Shown here: positions 25,648 to 34,774 of the stretch, in pieces | Layout: every line of letters begins with the position of its first letter | Numbering within the stretch: the stretch's first letter is position 1 | Source: Devosia sp. XK-2 | Lineage (GTDB): Bacteria; Pseudomonadota; Alphaproteobacteria; Rhizobiales; Devosiaceae | Assembly: GCF_037113415.1 (NCBI RefSeq) | Contig: NZ_CP146608.1 | Span: forward strand, 1,322,501-1,386,500 | Direction: 5' to 3' | Length of the DNA stretch: 64,000 nucleotides | Translations under genes and position numbers: made by a program | Notes under the pieces: generated by a model | Told to the model about the DNA's origin: nothing | The model's database searches: none | The model's input: the letters and a program-made list of their open reading frames with translations, nothing else

Positions 25648-27066
25648 ATGTCTGATACCGTTGACGGCCGTTGGGCCGAAATTTTTAGTCCCCGCTACCT
25701 GGCGGTGACCACCATTCTGGCGTTGGGCGTTTCTCTTTTTGCATTTAATGCATTTTTGTCGGCCACTGCATTGCCCTCGGCTGTTCAGGAATTGGGCGGC
25801 TTAGAGGTAATATCCTGGGCCACCACGCTCTATCTGGTTTTTGCCATCGTCGGTGGGGCGGCGGCGGCGCTGGTCAAGCGTCGCCTCGGTTCGCGTTGGG
25901 CCTTGATTGGCCTTGCGGCCGTGTTTCTGGTCGGCACACTGATCGCCGCCAGTGCCGCCTCCATGCAGCAGGTCCTGGTCGGGCGGGCTATTCAGGGTTT
26001 CGGGGAGGGTGTCGTCGCGGCGCTCTGCTTTGCCCTGATTCCAGAGCTTTTCCCCAGCCGGCTGGTGCCCAAGGTCTTCGGCATGCAGGCTGTCGTGTGG
26101 GCTGTTGCCGCCTTTGGCGGACCGGCCGGGGCAGGGGCCTTGACCGAATTGATTTCCTGGCGCGCCGCCTTCCTTATCAATGTGCCCTTGGTCCTGATCT
26201 TCGCCACCATGGTGATCCTGGTCGTGCCGCAGGGCCAGAAGGCGCTCGACAAATCCGGATTTCCGGGTCTGCGGCTGGCCGTGATTGGTACGGGCACCAT
26301 GCTGGTGGCGCTGGCCGCCATTGTGCCGCCCACCCCTGCGGCCCTGCTGCTCGTGGCGGCACTGATCGTCCTGGCCATTGCCGTCTGGCTTGATCGCCGC
26401 AGCGATGAGCGGCTGATGCCGCCCGATGCCTTCTCTCTCAAGACGGCCGTTGGGTCGGGCCTTTGGCTCTTCCTGCTCATGCCCATCGCGGGCGCAGCCA
26501 GCGCGGTTTATCTGGTCCTGTTGCTCCAGCAGCTCTGGGGCTATGGCCCCACGCTTTCCGCAGCCATTGGCGCCGTCATGGCCATTGGCTGGAGCAGTTC
26601 GTCGGTAACGGTCGCCAATGTGCGCAAGCGCGCCACCCGGCGCGTCCTCATCCGCACCGGCCCCATCCTGCTCGCTCTGGGCATGCTTGGGGTTCTGATT
26701 GCACTGGAAACCACGCAGCTACCGCTTCTGATCGTCGGCCAATTGGCTATCGGCATGGGCTTTGGCATTTCCAATGGCTACATCATGCTCACCATCATGG
26801 AAGCCAGCACCGATGCCGAGCGCGATCGGACCTCGGCTCTGCTGCCGACAACCCAGTCCGCCGGCAATGCTCTTGGCGCAGCCTTGGCGGGCGTCGCCGC
26901 CAATGCCGCCGGCTATGCCCAGGCCAGTGGTCAGGGAGAAATCCTCGCCGCCATCGTGCCGCTCTTTCTCATGGCGGTGGGCTTTGCGGTGCTGGCCTGG
27001 CTGGCGGCGCTGCGCATGGTGCAATTGGCCAAGCAGACGCCAATCGCCGAATTCGCCAGCGAGTGA
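25648..27066 (+). CDS. MFS transporter (drug:H+ antiporter-like)
   Basis: The 472-residue inner-membrane permease has about 14 hydrophobic segments, as in the DHA2 drug:H+ antiporter group, with ISWATTLYLVFAIVGGAAAALVKRRLGSRWALIG carrying the motif-A-like loop (about residues 55-85) and VGRAIQGFGEGVVAALCFALIPELFP after it. I use the ATG at 25648; an in-frame TTG at 25627 would add seven residues. The substrate is unknown. A perfect bidirectional terminator follows. Confidence 0.85.
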   Translation: MSDTVDGRWAEIFSPRYLAVTTILALGVSLFAFNAFLSATALPSAVQELGGLEVISWATTLYLVFAIVGGAAAALVKRRLGSRWALIGLAAVFLVGTLIAASAASMQQVLVGRAIQGFGEGVVAALCFALIPELFPSRLVPKVFGMQAVVWAVAAFGGPAGAGALTELISWRAAFLINVPLVLIFATMVILVVPQGQKALDKSGFPGLRLAVIGTGTMLVALAAIVPPTPAALLLVAALIVLAIAVWLDRRSDERLMPPDAFSLKTAVGSGLWLFLLMPIAGAASAVYLVLLLQQLWGYGPTLSAAIGAVMAIGWSSSSVTVANVRKRATRRVLIRTGPILLALGMLGVLIALETTQLPLLIVGQLAIGMGFGISNGYIMLTIMEASTDAERDRTSALLPTTQSAGNALGAALAGVAANAAGYAQASGQGEILAAIVPLFLMAVGFAVLAWLAALRMVQLAKQTPIAEFASE

Positions 27067-27100
27067 ACGAGGGCGTTCAGACCGCTATTCGCTCCAATAG

Positions 27101-27130
27101 AAAAGGCCCCGGATCGCTCCGGGGCCTTTT
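27101..27130. terminator. Perfect bidirectional terminator
   Basis: AAAAGGCCCCGG and its exact reverse complement flank a six-base loop, giving a 12-base-pair stem with A and T tracts on both sides. It separates the convergent MFS and fusion-oxidoreductase genes. Confidence 0.92.
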
Positions 27131-27136
27131 GTTCGG

Positions 27137-29143
27137 TTAGCCCTGTTCCAGCCAGACAACCTGCTCTGGTGTCAGCTTGATCTCAAAGGCCTTAAGACTG
27201 TCTTCTAGTTCAATGATCCGGCGCGGTCCGATCAATGGCACGCTTGGAAAGGGTTGGGCCAGCACATAGGCCAGCGCAATGTGGATCGGCGAGTGACCCA
27301 ACTGCCTGCCCAGTTCAATGGCCCGGTCGCGCCGACCAAAGTTCTGGTCATTGTACCAGCAACGAACCAGTTCCTCATTGTCGCGTTTGTCCCGTCCGGC
27401 AAGCTCGGTAAAGAACCCGCGCGCCTGGCTCGACCACGAGAAATTGGTCACCTGCCGGTCAATCAGCCATTGCTTGAAGTCTGGTGTCGATGCGGTTACG
27501 CATCCCGCCCAGATCGGGTCCAGCATTTCAGCCAAAGCGAAATTGTTCGACAAGGCCTGCGGCGCCGTCTTGCCATTGGCACTGGCATAGGCAATCGCTT
27601 CGTCCATGCGCTCCTTGGTCCAGTTCGAGCCGCCATAGGGACCACGAATGCGCCCGGCCTGCACCTCCGCATCCATCGCGTCGACGAATTCGCCCACCGG
27701 AACATCGAGATTATCGCGGTGCATGAAGTAGATATCGACATAATCGGTCTGCAGCCGATCGAGCGACTGGGTGAGTTGCTTGGCGATGACGTCAGGATAA
27801 ACCAGCGGCGAATGGGCGCCCTTGCCGATCACCACGGCCTCTTCGCGCACGCCGCTCCGCTTCTGCCACTCGCCCCAGAGCTTTTCGGTATAGCCGCCGC
27901 CATAGATGAAGGCGGTATCGAAGATATTTCCGCCTTTTTCCCAGAAGGCGTCGAGCAGGATGGCACCGGAGGAGAAGGTCTTGAAATCTTCAAAGCCCAG
28001 AGCGACGGCCGACGCCTGCTTGGAGAGACCCGGAATGTTGCGCTTGGGAATGATCCCTGCATTGGCGCCCAGCTTGCGATTGTCCAGCGTATGCACGCGG
28101 TTGACCGATTTTTCGACCGAAAATTCGATACCGGCGTCTGCGCGCCATTTGTCGAGCACCCGCAGATTGCCCAGCGTATCGGCCCAGCTCATACCCGGTG
28201 CATCGAATTCCTGCTTGCCGGCCAGAATAGCCAGTGAAGCCGCCTCGGCCTCATAAGAATAAAGGTGCGGCTGCGCGCGAACGCTGATGGTTTCGGTCTT
28301 GCCGCCCTTGATGACATCGATCCGGCCAAGCCCCTGATCGCGATTACCGTTGGCGAACCAGAATTCCGGCACCTCGATCCGGCCCTCGGACCCATGAATG
28401 CGCAGAACATTGTCGAGATTAGCCATCACCGCGCAGCTGACCTGTGCGACAGTGCCATTCTCAAAGCTCAGCATGGCCGCGGCCCAATCGTCCGTGCCCT
28501 CGGCATTGAGCGTGGCGGCCCCTGAGACTTTGACAGGATCGGCAAAGGGCTTGCCCATCGCCGCGCCGGCGATCAACCGTGCCATCGAAACCGGGTAGCA
28601 TCCCACATCCATGATGCCGCCGCCGGCCAGCGCCGAGGCAAACAGCCGGTGTTCGGGCTGGAACTTGCCCATCGAGAAGCCGAAGCTCGACTGGATCATC
28701 CGGACATCGCCGATGACGCCGGACTGGATCAGTTCGATCAGTTTTGCCGCCTGCGGATGCACCCGATACATGAAGGCCTCGCCGGCAAACGTCCCGGCCT
28801 TGCGATGCGCATGAAACACGGCGTCGGCCTCATGGGCCGATAGGGCAAATGGCTTTTCCACCAATACATGTTTTCCGGCCTCGGCGGCCTTGATCGCCCA
28901 TTCCGCGTGGCCCGTATGCGGCACCGCGATATAGACCGCGTCGACATCCTTGTCCGCCAGCAGGGCCTCGTAGCCGTGCACGATCCGCGCTTCGGGGAAG
29001 GTTTCCTTCAGGCCCGGCCGGTCTGGATTGCGTGTGGCAATCGCAGCCAGCACTCCGTGCTGACTGTCATTCAGGCCGCCGCGGAAAGCCTTGGCAATGC
29101 TGCCCGGGCCGATAATGCCCCAGCGGATCTTGGTATCGGTCAT
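27137..29143 (-). CDS. Gfo/Idh/MocA oxidoreductase fused to an aldo/keto reductase
   Basis: This 668-residue protein joins two NAD(P)-dependent enzymes in one frame. The N-terminal part (about residues 1-335) is a Gfo/Idh/MocA oxidoreductase: Rossmann motif GIIGPGSIAKAF, catalytic VEKPFALSA, and GGGIMDVGCYPVSMARL. The C-terminal part (about 355-668) is an aldo/keto reductase with the family tetrad: FDTAFIYG (Asp, Tyr), VIGKGAH (Lys) and YFMHRDN (His), about residues 405-475. No stop or frameshift separates them. The ATG at 29143 follows GAGGAAATGAT; an upstream in-frame start adds 29 non-conserved residues. It is divergent from an AraC regulator. A two-step sugar oxidation/reduction is likely, with unknown substrate. 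Confidence 0.88.
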   Translation of the reverse strand: MTDTKIRWGIIGPGSIAKAFRGGLNDSQHGVLAAIATRNPDRPGLKETFPEARIVHGYEALLADKDVDAVYIAVPHTGHAEWAIKAAEAGKHVLVEKPFALSAHEADAVFHAHRKAGTFAGEAFMYRVHPQAAKLIELIQSGVIGDVRMIQSSFGFSMGKFQPEHRLFASALAGGGIMDVGCYPVSMARLIAGAAMGKPFADPVKVSGAATLNAEGTDDWAAAMLSFENGTVAQVSCAVMANLDNVLRIHGSEGRIEVPEFWFANGNRDQGLGRIDVIKGGKTETISVRAQPHLYSYEAEAASLAILAGKQEFDAPGMSWADTLGNLRVLDKWRADAGIEFSVEKSVNRVHTLDNRKLGANAGIIPKRNIPGLSKQASAVALGFEDFKTFSSGAILLDAFWEKGGNIFDTAFIYGGGYTEKLWGEWQKRSGVREEAVVIGKGAHSPLVYPDVIAKQLTQSLDRLQTDYVDIYFMHRDNLDVPVGEFVDAMDAEVQAGRIRGPYGGSNWTKERMDEAIAYASANGKTAPQALSNNFALAEMLDPIWAGCVTASTPDFKQWLIDRQVTNFSWSSQARGFFTELAGRDKRDNEELVRCWYNDQNFGRRDRAIELGRQLGHSPIHIALAYVLAQPFPSVPLIGPRRIIELEDSLKAFEIKLTPEQVVWLEQG

Positions 29144-29302
29144 ATCATTTCCTCGATCTATGCCGGAGCGTTGTCCGGCCGGCGCGAACAGCTTGTCCAA
29201 AGACAAGCTTTTCAATTGCTCTTGCGCCATGTGATTTCTAAGTTAGCGCGCCCGCAAGTGACTGACCCCGATTTCGGGTATGCGGATCGGGCGGAAAGTA
29301 AG

Positions 29303-30196
29303 ATGGATTCTCGCCTCTTTTACGAGCCCCGGGCCAACGGCGTTGAGCACTTGCCCACGGCCTTGCAGATGTTCCACACCACCCCGCGCCTGATGCGGTC
29401 GGCCCATTGGCACGCTCAGGTCGAGGTCAACTATGTCGTGCGCGGCTGGGCGCACTATCGCATGGCCAGCCATGAAGTGCGCTTTGAGGCGGGGGACTTC
29501 GCTCTATTCTGGGGCGGTCAGCCGCACCGGCTCGATGATGCGTCCGACGATCTGGTCTATGCCGGCGGTCACCTGCCGCTGGTACACTTCTTTCGCCTGC
29601 GCCTGCCCGCCGACGTTCAGGCACGGCTGATGCAGGGAGCGACCCTGGTTTCCAGCGCCACGGACGCTGCCGACCCCGTCAATTTCGAGCGCTGGGTCAG
29701 CTATGCCCGGTCCGGCGATCCGATCAAGGCCAGTGTGGCGGTCGACGAATTGCTGCTGCGGATCGAACGCTTGCGCTTTTCGCCCTACAAATTGCTGCCC
29801 GATGCCAGGCCGGTCGCCGATAGCGGTGGGCTGGACCAGCACACCTCGCCGATCGTGGTGCGCATTTGCGATTTCATTGCCGACAAGTTCCGCGAGGAAA
29901 TCGACTCGGTCGATATTGCCGTGGCGGCCGATGTCCACCCCAAATATGCCATGACCGTGTTCAGGAAAAGCACCGGCATGACCCTGAACGACTATGTCAA
30001 CCTCATGCGCCTGTCCTATGCCCAGGCGCTGCTGATGCGCGACGAAGCCAGCGTGCTGGCGGTGGCCATGGATAGCGGCTTTGGCTCATTGAGCGCCTTC
30101 AACAAGTCATTCCGCAAGATTTCCGGCATGTCCCCCAGCGATTTCCGGCGCGAGGTGCGCAGTCGCCCTCTCGTGGCCGAAAGCCGGTACAACTAG
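29303..30196 (+). CDS. AraC-family regulator
   Basis: The 297-residue protein has an N-terminal cupin-like sugar-binding domain (about residues 20-150, with HWHAQVEVNYVVRGWAHYR and FEAGDFALFWGGQPH) and a C-terminal AraC double-HTH domain (about 190-290, VDIAVAADVHPKYAMTVFRKS and GFGSLSAFNKSFRKISGMSP). The layout resembles MelR-type activators. The ATG at 29303 fits the start of similarity. It faces the fusion dehydrogenase/reductase across 159 bases, the most likely target. The cyclase gene follows four bases after its stop and may be co-transcribed. Confidence 0.9.
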   Translation: MDSRLFYEPRANGVEHLPTALQMFHTTPRLMRSAHWHAQVEVNYVVRGWAHYRMASHEVRFEAGDFALFWGGQPHRLDDASDDLVYAGGHLPLVHFFRLRLPADVQARLMQGATLVSSATDAADPVNFERWVSYARSGDPIKASVAVDELLLRIERLRFSPYKLLPDARPVADSGGLDQHTSPIVVRICDFIADKFREEIDSVDIAVAADVHPKYAMTVFRKSTGMTLNDYVNLMRLSYAQALLMRDEASVLAVAMDSGFGSLSAFNKSFRKISGMSPSDFRREVRSRPLVAESRYN

Positions 30197-30199
30197 CGC

Positions 30200-32299
30200 A
30201 TGGGCAGGCGCGAGTGGCTTGCTCTGCTGTTCGGTCTGGCGGCCGTCGCGGGGCTGACCCTGCTTAGGGCCGCCGATCCTTACCCTCTTCAGGTGGCGCG
30301 CGAGACCACATTCGACCTGTTTCAGCAATTGCGACCGCGCGAGGCACCGGCCGGTCTGCCGATAAGGATCATCGATATCGACGAGGCGTCGCTCGCCGAT
30401 CACGGCCAGTGGCCCTGGCCGCGTTCCACCATGGCCGACATTGCCAACCGCCTTACCGAACTGGGCGCGGCCGCAGTGGTCTTCGATCTGCTTTTCAGCG
30501 AACCCGACCGCCTGTCTCCGTCCAGGTCTGCCTGGAGCGGCGACGACTACGACGCCCTCTTCGCCGCCGCGCTGTCCTCCGGCCCGTCGGTGCTGAGCCT
30601 GGCCCAGAGCAGTCGCGCGGAAGAAACTGCTCTGGCACCCAAATCGGGGCTCGCGATGACTGGCGAAGAACCGCTTGGCGCTCTGCCGCAGCTGGGGGGC
30701 GCCGCGGAGCCTATTGCCGTGCTGGCCGAGGCCGCCCAAGGTCTGGGTGTTGCCAGTCTGGATCGCGACGGGGCAGGGGTGGCGCGCCGTCTCCCCATGC
30801 TTTGGCGCAATGGCGCCTCCGTGTTGCCGGCCCTATCCGCCGAGGCGCTGCGCGTGGCCCTTGGTGTCTCCACGCTCGTGGTCATTGGCGACAGTGCCGG
30901 CGCGGGGACGGTCGAGCAATTGCGCATCGGCGACATTGCGGTGCCTACCGGCCCAAGTGGCGATATCTGGCTCTACTATCGGCATCTGCCACCGGAGATC
31001 TATGTGCCGGCCCGCGACTTGCTAAGTGACGCTTACCAGAACCTGGCGCCACAGATTGCCGGCCATATCGTGCTGGTCGGGGCATCGGCCAGCGGCCTTC
31101 TTGATATTCGCGCCAGCGCCTTGGGCGTCGCCATACCCGGCGTTTCCATCCATGCCCAGGCACTCGAGCAGATGCTGACTGGCGTTTTCCTGGATCGCGC
31201 CGATTGGGTCGGCGGGCTGGAAATAGTGGTCTTTGCCCTGGCGGGGCTGCTGATCGTTCTCGCCGTCGTCTTTACGGGCCCCGTAATCGGCCTGCTGATA
31301 TCGCTGGTGGTCGGCGCCCTGCTGCTGGCGTCCAGTTGGTGGGCCTTTGTTCAACCTCGACTGCTTATCGACCCGAGCTTCGCCCTGCTCGGTGCACTCC
31401 TGCTTTATGCGGCAATGGCCTTTTTCCGTTTCGCCGTCACCGACGCCGATCGCCGCCGCATCCGCCGCGCTTTTGCCCATTATGTCGAGCCGTCGCTGCT
31501 CAGCCGCATTGAAACCGACGCCCGCCTGCTCAAGCTTGGCGGCGACCTGCGCGATTTGACCGTCATGTTTTCCGATGTGCGTAACTTCTCGGCGCTGGCG
31601 GAACGCACCACGCCCGCCGGCCTGGTTTCCATTCTCAACCGCTTGTTTGCCGCCTTGGGTGCCGCCATTGTCGAGCAGCAGGGAACCATCGACAAATTCA
31701 TGGGCGACGCCGTCATGGCTTTCTGGAATGCCCCTGTCGATGTCGACCGCCACGCCGAGCGGGCCTGCCTGGCGGCCCTGTCTATGCGAGAGGCGCTGGA
31801 GCGGCTAAATGCGACCGGTAACGAACCCATCACCATTGGCATCGGCATTGCCACCGGTCCCGCACTGGTTGGCAATATGGGTTTCGAGCGTCGGTTTGAC
31901 TATTCCTGCGTCGGCGACACCGTCAATGTCGCCAGCCGTATCGAAGGCGTCTGCCGCATGGTCGGTTATGATATTCTGGTCACCGAGGAAACGGCCTCCG
32001 CGGCGTCGGACATGGCCTTCCTGCCTGCGGGTTCCGTAGAGCTCAAAGGCATGAGCGGGCGTGAGCCCATCCATGTTCTGGTGGGCAATGCCGGCCTGCG
32101 CGCAAATCCCGCTTTTGCCGCGCTGGCATCGGCACATGCGCGATTGCTGGCGGCGCTGGCGTCGGGCCAGGACCATTCCGCCGCGCTCGACGCCTGCCGG
32201 CGCGCGGCGCTCGACATCGATGCGCGTCTCGGCGCCTTTTATGACGCCTGCTTGCTGCGGCGCGAGGATTTCGTGGCTGACCCGCGCGTCCGCACCTAA
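30200..32299 (+). CDS. CHASE2-domain class III adenylate cyclase
   Basis: This 699-residue membrane sensor has a first transmembrane helix (about residues 5-22), a periplasmic CHASE2 domain (about 30-330, with IDIDEASLADHGQWPWPRSTMADI and HIVLVGASASGLLDIRASALG), three more helices (about 338-415) and a cytoplasmic class III cyclase domain (about 445-620). The cyclase part has both metal Asp segments (VMFSDVRNFS and FMGDAVMAFWN), the purine-specifying Lys in IDKFMGD and VGDTVNVASRIEG, so cAMP production is plausible. The signal it senses is unknown. Confidence 0.9.
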   Translation: MGRREWLALLFGLAAVAGLTLLRAADPYPLQVARETTFDLFQQLRPREAPAGLPIRIIDIDEASLADHGQWPWPRSTMADIANRLTELGAAAVVFDLLFSEPDRLSPSRSAWSGDDYDALFAAALSSGPSVLSLAQSSRAEETALAPKSGLAMTGEEPLGALPQLGGAAEPIAVLAEAAQGLGVASLDRDGAGVARRLPMLWRNGASVLPALSAEALRVALGVSTLVVIGDSAGAGTVEQLRIGDIAVPTGPSGDIWLYYRHLPPEIYVPARDLLSDAYQNLAPQIAGHIVLVGASASGLLDIRASALGVAIPGVSIHAQALEQMLTGVFLDRADWVGGLEIVVFALAGLLIVLAVVFTGPVIGLLISLVVGALLLASSWWAFVQPRLLIDPSFALLGALLLYAAMAFFRFAVTDADRRRIRRAFAHYVEPSLLSRIETDARLLKLGGDLRDLTVMFSDVRNFSALAERTTPAGLVSILNRLFAALGAAIVEQQGTIDKFMGDAVMAFWNAPVDVDRHAERACLAALSMREALERLNATGNEPITIGIGIATGPALVGNMGFERRFDYSCVGDTVNVASRIEGVCRMVGYDILVTEETASAASDMAFLPAGSVELKGMSGREPIHVLVGNAGLRANPAFAALASAHARLLAALASGQDHSAALDACRRAALDIDARLGAFYDACLLRREDFVADPRVRT

Positions 32300-32421
32300 A
32301 CCCGGCCCTGGCCGAGCAGCACCATGGCGGCGATCAATATGGCGCCAATGACCCAGATCGCGCCAGCAAGCAATGAAAATCCCTCAATGAAATCAAGACC
32401 AGTATCTTCTTCATGATCCAT
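32296..32421 (-). CDS. 41-residue single-helix membrane protein
   Basis: A short minus-strand frame starts at ATG 32421 behind a strong AGGAGGAG site and ends at TAG 32296, overlapping the cyclase stop by four bases. The product has an acidic N-terminus (MDHEEDTGLDF), then a hydrophobic helix of about 22 residues (LLAGAIWVIGAILIAAMVLL) and a short basic tail. A CCGGC-GCCGG hairpin precedes its ribosome-binding site. It follows the PHP-hydrolase gene on the same strand by 95 bases. The family is unknown. Confidence 0.6.
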   Translation of the reverse strand: MDHEEDTGLDFIEGFSLLAGAIWVIGAILIAAMVLLGQGRV

Positions 32422-32516
32422 AAGGCGCTCCTCCTGGTTCCGGCGTTATGCCGGTTTCTCCCAGGCGAAGTGTATTGCATTCTGTGCGGGCGTCGAGCCC
32501 CGGGATCGGAACGCCG

Positions 32517-33923
32517 TTAGTGGCGAATATAGATCGGATTGCTCAAGGCGCGGCGGATCGGTTGTTCGGCAAGGTCCGGCTCTGCCGCCATGACGGCCTT
32601 GCCCGGCACCGACGCCAACAAATCGTCGATGAGATTTTGTCGGCTCGCCTTCGCAATGATCTCGGCGCGCACGAACCCTTTTACGGAAGGCAACTCGAAA
32701 GAGGTCCTCCAATCCGTCCCTGTGATCGGCAAGGTAGCGATGGGGCCGGTCGCGTCGACCAGAACGAGATCGTCCCCCTCCGCGCCACACACATATATCT
32801 CCAATGACCGCAGATGCGAGACCTCATCACCCATAACGGCCGCCTCGCTGCTGATCTCCAGATGCGGCCCGTCCGGACCTTCCGTAACATATCCGTAACC
32901 GGATTTCATCGCGGCAAGCACGGCGTCCTCGCTCAGTTCGGGCAACCACAGCACTGTTGTCGGCCGCGCCAGTACCAGCGGACCTTCTGGCTTCAGATCG
33001 GCGGGTTGGTGGTAATCCGAGCCCCCAATGGCCGAAAGGCGCATGCCTTCGGCCAGCCTTTGCTGATAGCGCCCCAGCGAAATCCAGTTATGGTCCAGCC
33101 AGGTGGACTGCCAGACCTCCTGGCAATCGGCGGCGGGCATTTCATAGTCCCAGGGAATGACCGGCTTGTCGTGATTGATGGAAAGCAGGCCGCCCTTGTC
33201 ATGCACGAGCCGCGCCAGCACATGCGCATCGGACGGCTTGGTCATGCGGAAGTCGATCCACTCATCCACCCCGAATACATTGGCGTGTCCCACCGCGGTC
33301 GTGACCTCCATGCCGCGCACGAAGACGAGGTCCGGCGAAGACCGCGGATGGAAATAGCGCCGCTGCGTTATCGTGTTGTGGTCGGTGATGGCGAGGAAAT
33401 CGAGCCCCGCCTGTCGGGCCGCCGCATGCAGTGTTTCAGGCGATCCCTTAGCGTCCGAATGAAAGGTGTGGCAGTGCAGATCGCCCTTGTACCAGCCGGC
33501 GCCCTTGCGCATCGGAAAAGTCCGGGGCGGTTGCGGCGCCACAGGGCGCGGCGCGGCATCGAGCGCGATGCTCACTGTCACCTCGGCGCCCGCCTCCGGT
33601 ACCTGATAAAGTCCCAGAATGACGTTCCACGTGCCGGCTGGAATGTCTCCGTGGACATAACCCGGCGTCGCATCATCCGTGGCAATGAAATAGCTGCTGC
33701 GTGCGCCGCCACTCCAGCCGCGAAACCCTTCCGCCGTTGGATAGCCCCTATCGCGCGGATCGAAGGCACCCAGGTCGATGACGCAATCCGCAGCCTTGGC
33801 ATAGTCCAGCGTCACATCGATCCGGGTCGTGCCCTCGGGCACCTCGAAGGGAATGTAGAAATAGGGATTGCGCGCTTGGTCGGCGCGGGTGACGCGGGCG
33901 GTGACCTGCATGGGATTGTCCAA
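32517..33923 (-). CDS. PHP-domain metallohydrolase (CehA/McbA-like)
   Basis: The 468-residue protein has an N-terminal beta-sandwich-like region (about residues 1-140) and a PHP domain with the metal motifs DLHCHTFHSDAKGSPE, FLAITDHNTITQRR and SINHDKP, followed by GGSDYHQP (about residues 150-340). These are hallmarks of the CehA/McbA group, phosphoesterase or amidohydrolase-like enzymes. It is the last gene of the minus-strand ABC operon, four bases after the permease stop. It probably acts on the imported compound; the substrate is not known. Confidence 0.86.
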   Translation of the reverse strand: MDNPMQVTARVTRADQARNPYFYIPFEVPEGTTRIDVTLDYAKAADCVIDLGAFDPRDRGYPTAEGFRGWSGGARSSYFIATDDATPGYVHGDIPAGTWNVILGLYQVPEAGAEVTVSIALDAAPRPVAPQPPRTFPMRKGAGWYKGDLHCHTFHSDAKGSPETLHAAARQAGLDFLAITDHNTITQRRYFHPRSSPDLVFVRGMEVTTAVGHANVFGVDEWIDFRMTKPSDAHVLARLVHDKGGLLSINHDKPVIPWDYEMPAADCQEVWQSTWLDHNWISLGRYQQRLAEGMRLSAIGGSDYHQPADLKPEGPLVLARPTTVLWLPELSEDAVLAAMKSGYGYVTEGPDGPHLEISSEAAVMGDEVSHLRSLEIYVCGAEGDDLVLVDATGPIATLPITGTDWRTSFELPSVKGFVRAEIIAKASRQNLIDDLLASVPGKAVMAAEPDLAEQPIRRALSNPIYIRH

Positions 33924-33927
33924 GGGA

Positions 33928-34773
33928 TTATTCCTTCACCCCGCCAACCGTCAGGCCGCGGATGAGGTATTTCTGCATGAAGGGGTAGAAGACCAACAGC
34001 GGCACCAGCGCCATGACGATGGCCGCCATGGTCACATTGGGCGCGATATAGTCATTTGTTGACGTCGAACTCTCGCCCTGGATCACGGACTGCAAGGCAA
34101 TCTGCAGCGTGATCTTTTGCGGGTCATTGATGAACAGCAACGGCTCGATGAAGAGATTGTATTTGTGCACGATCTGGAAGGCCGCCACGGTCAGCACGCC
34201 GGGCAGGGCCAGCGGCAGGTAAAAATCCTTGAGCAGCTTGAAATGCCCCGCGCCATCAATGCGCGCGCTCTCGATCATGGATTTGGGCACCTGCTCGAAA
34301 TAGGTTTTCATCAACAGGATCGAGAAGGCGGACACCAGTTCCGAAACGATCAACGATAGCAGGGTGTTGAGCAGCATGAATTGCTTGAACACTACAAAGA
34401 GCGGCACCAGGATCACTTGGGTCGGAATGGTCAGGGTCAGCAGGATCACTCCAGCAATGATCTTGCGGCCGGGCAAGTCTTCCTGGATCAGCACATAGCC
34501 GCCCAGTGCCGAAAGCAGCACATGTGCTGCCGTGCCAACGACGGTGACATAAAGCGTATTGGCGAAGGGCAGCACGAAGTTGAGCCGCCGGAACAGCGTA
34601 TCGAACCCTTCGAAGGAAATCGGATTGGGCCAGAGATTGATGCCCGGTTGCAGCGAACCGAACTTGGTCGAAAAGGCTGTGGCGACAACCGTCCAGAGCG
34701 GAATGATCATGGTCCCGGCCAGAAGCAGCAGGATCAGATAGGACAGGAAGCGGATCGAGCGAGAGCGCAGCAT
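33928..34773 (-). CDS. CUT1-family ABC permease (LplC-like)
   Basis: The 281-residue inner-membrane permease has six hydrophobic segments and the binding-protein-dependent transport signature SARIDGAGHFKLLKDFYLPLALPGV (about residues 185-208; the EAA loop that contacts the ATPase). The C-terminal YPFMQKYLIRGLTVGGVKE is typical of MalG/LplC-type carbohydrate permeases. It starts one base after the stop of its partner permease. Confidence 0.92.
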   Translation of the reverse strand: MLRSRSIRFLSYLILLLLAGTMIIPLWTVVATAFSTKFGSLQPGINLWPNPISFEGFDTLFRRLNFVLPFANTLYVTVVGTAAHVLLSALGGYVLIQEDLPGRKIIAGVILLTLTIPTQVILVPLFVVFKQFMLLNTLLSLIVSELVSAFSILLMKTYFEQVPKSMIESARIDGAGHFKLLKDFYLPLALPGVLTVAAFQIVHKYNLFIEPLLFINDPQKITLQIALQSVIQGESSTSTNDYIAPNVTMAAIVMALVPLLVFYPFMQKYLIRGLTVGGVKE

Positions 34774-34774
34774 C

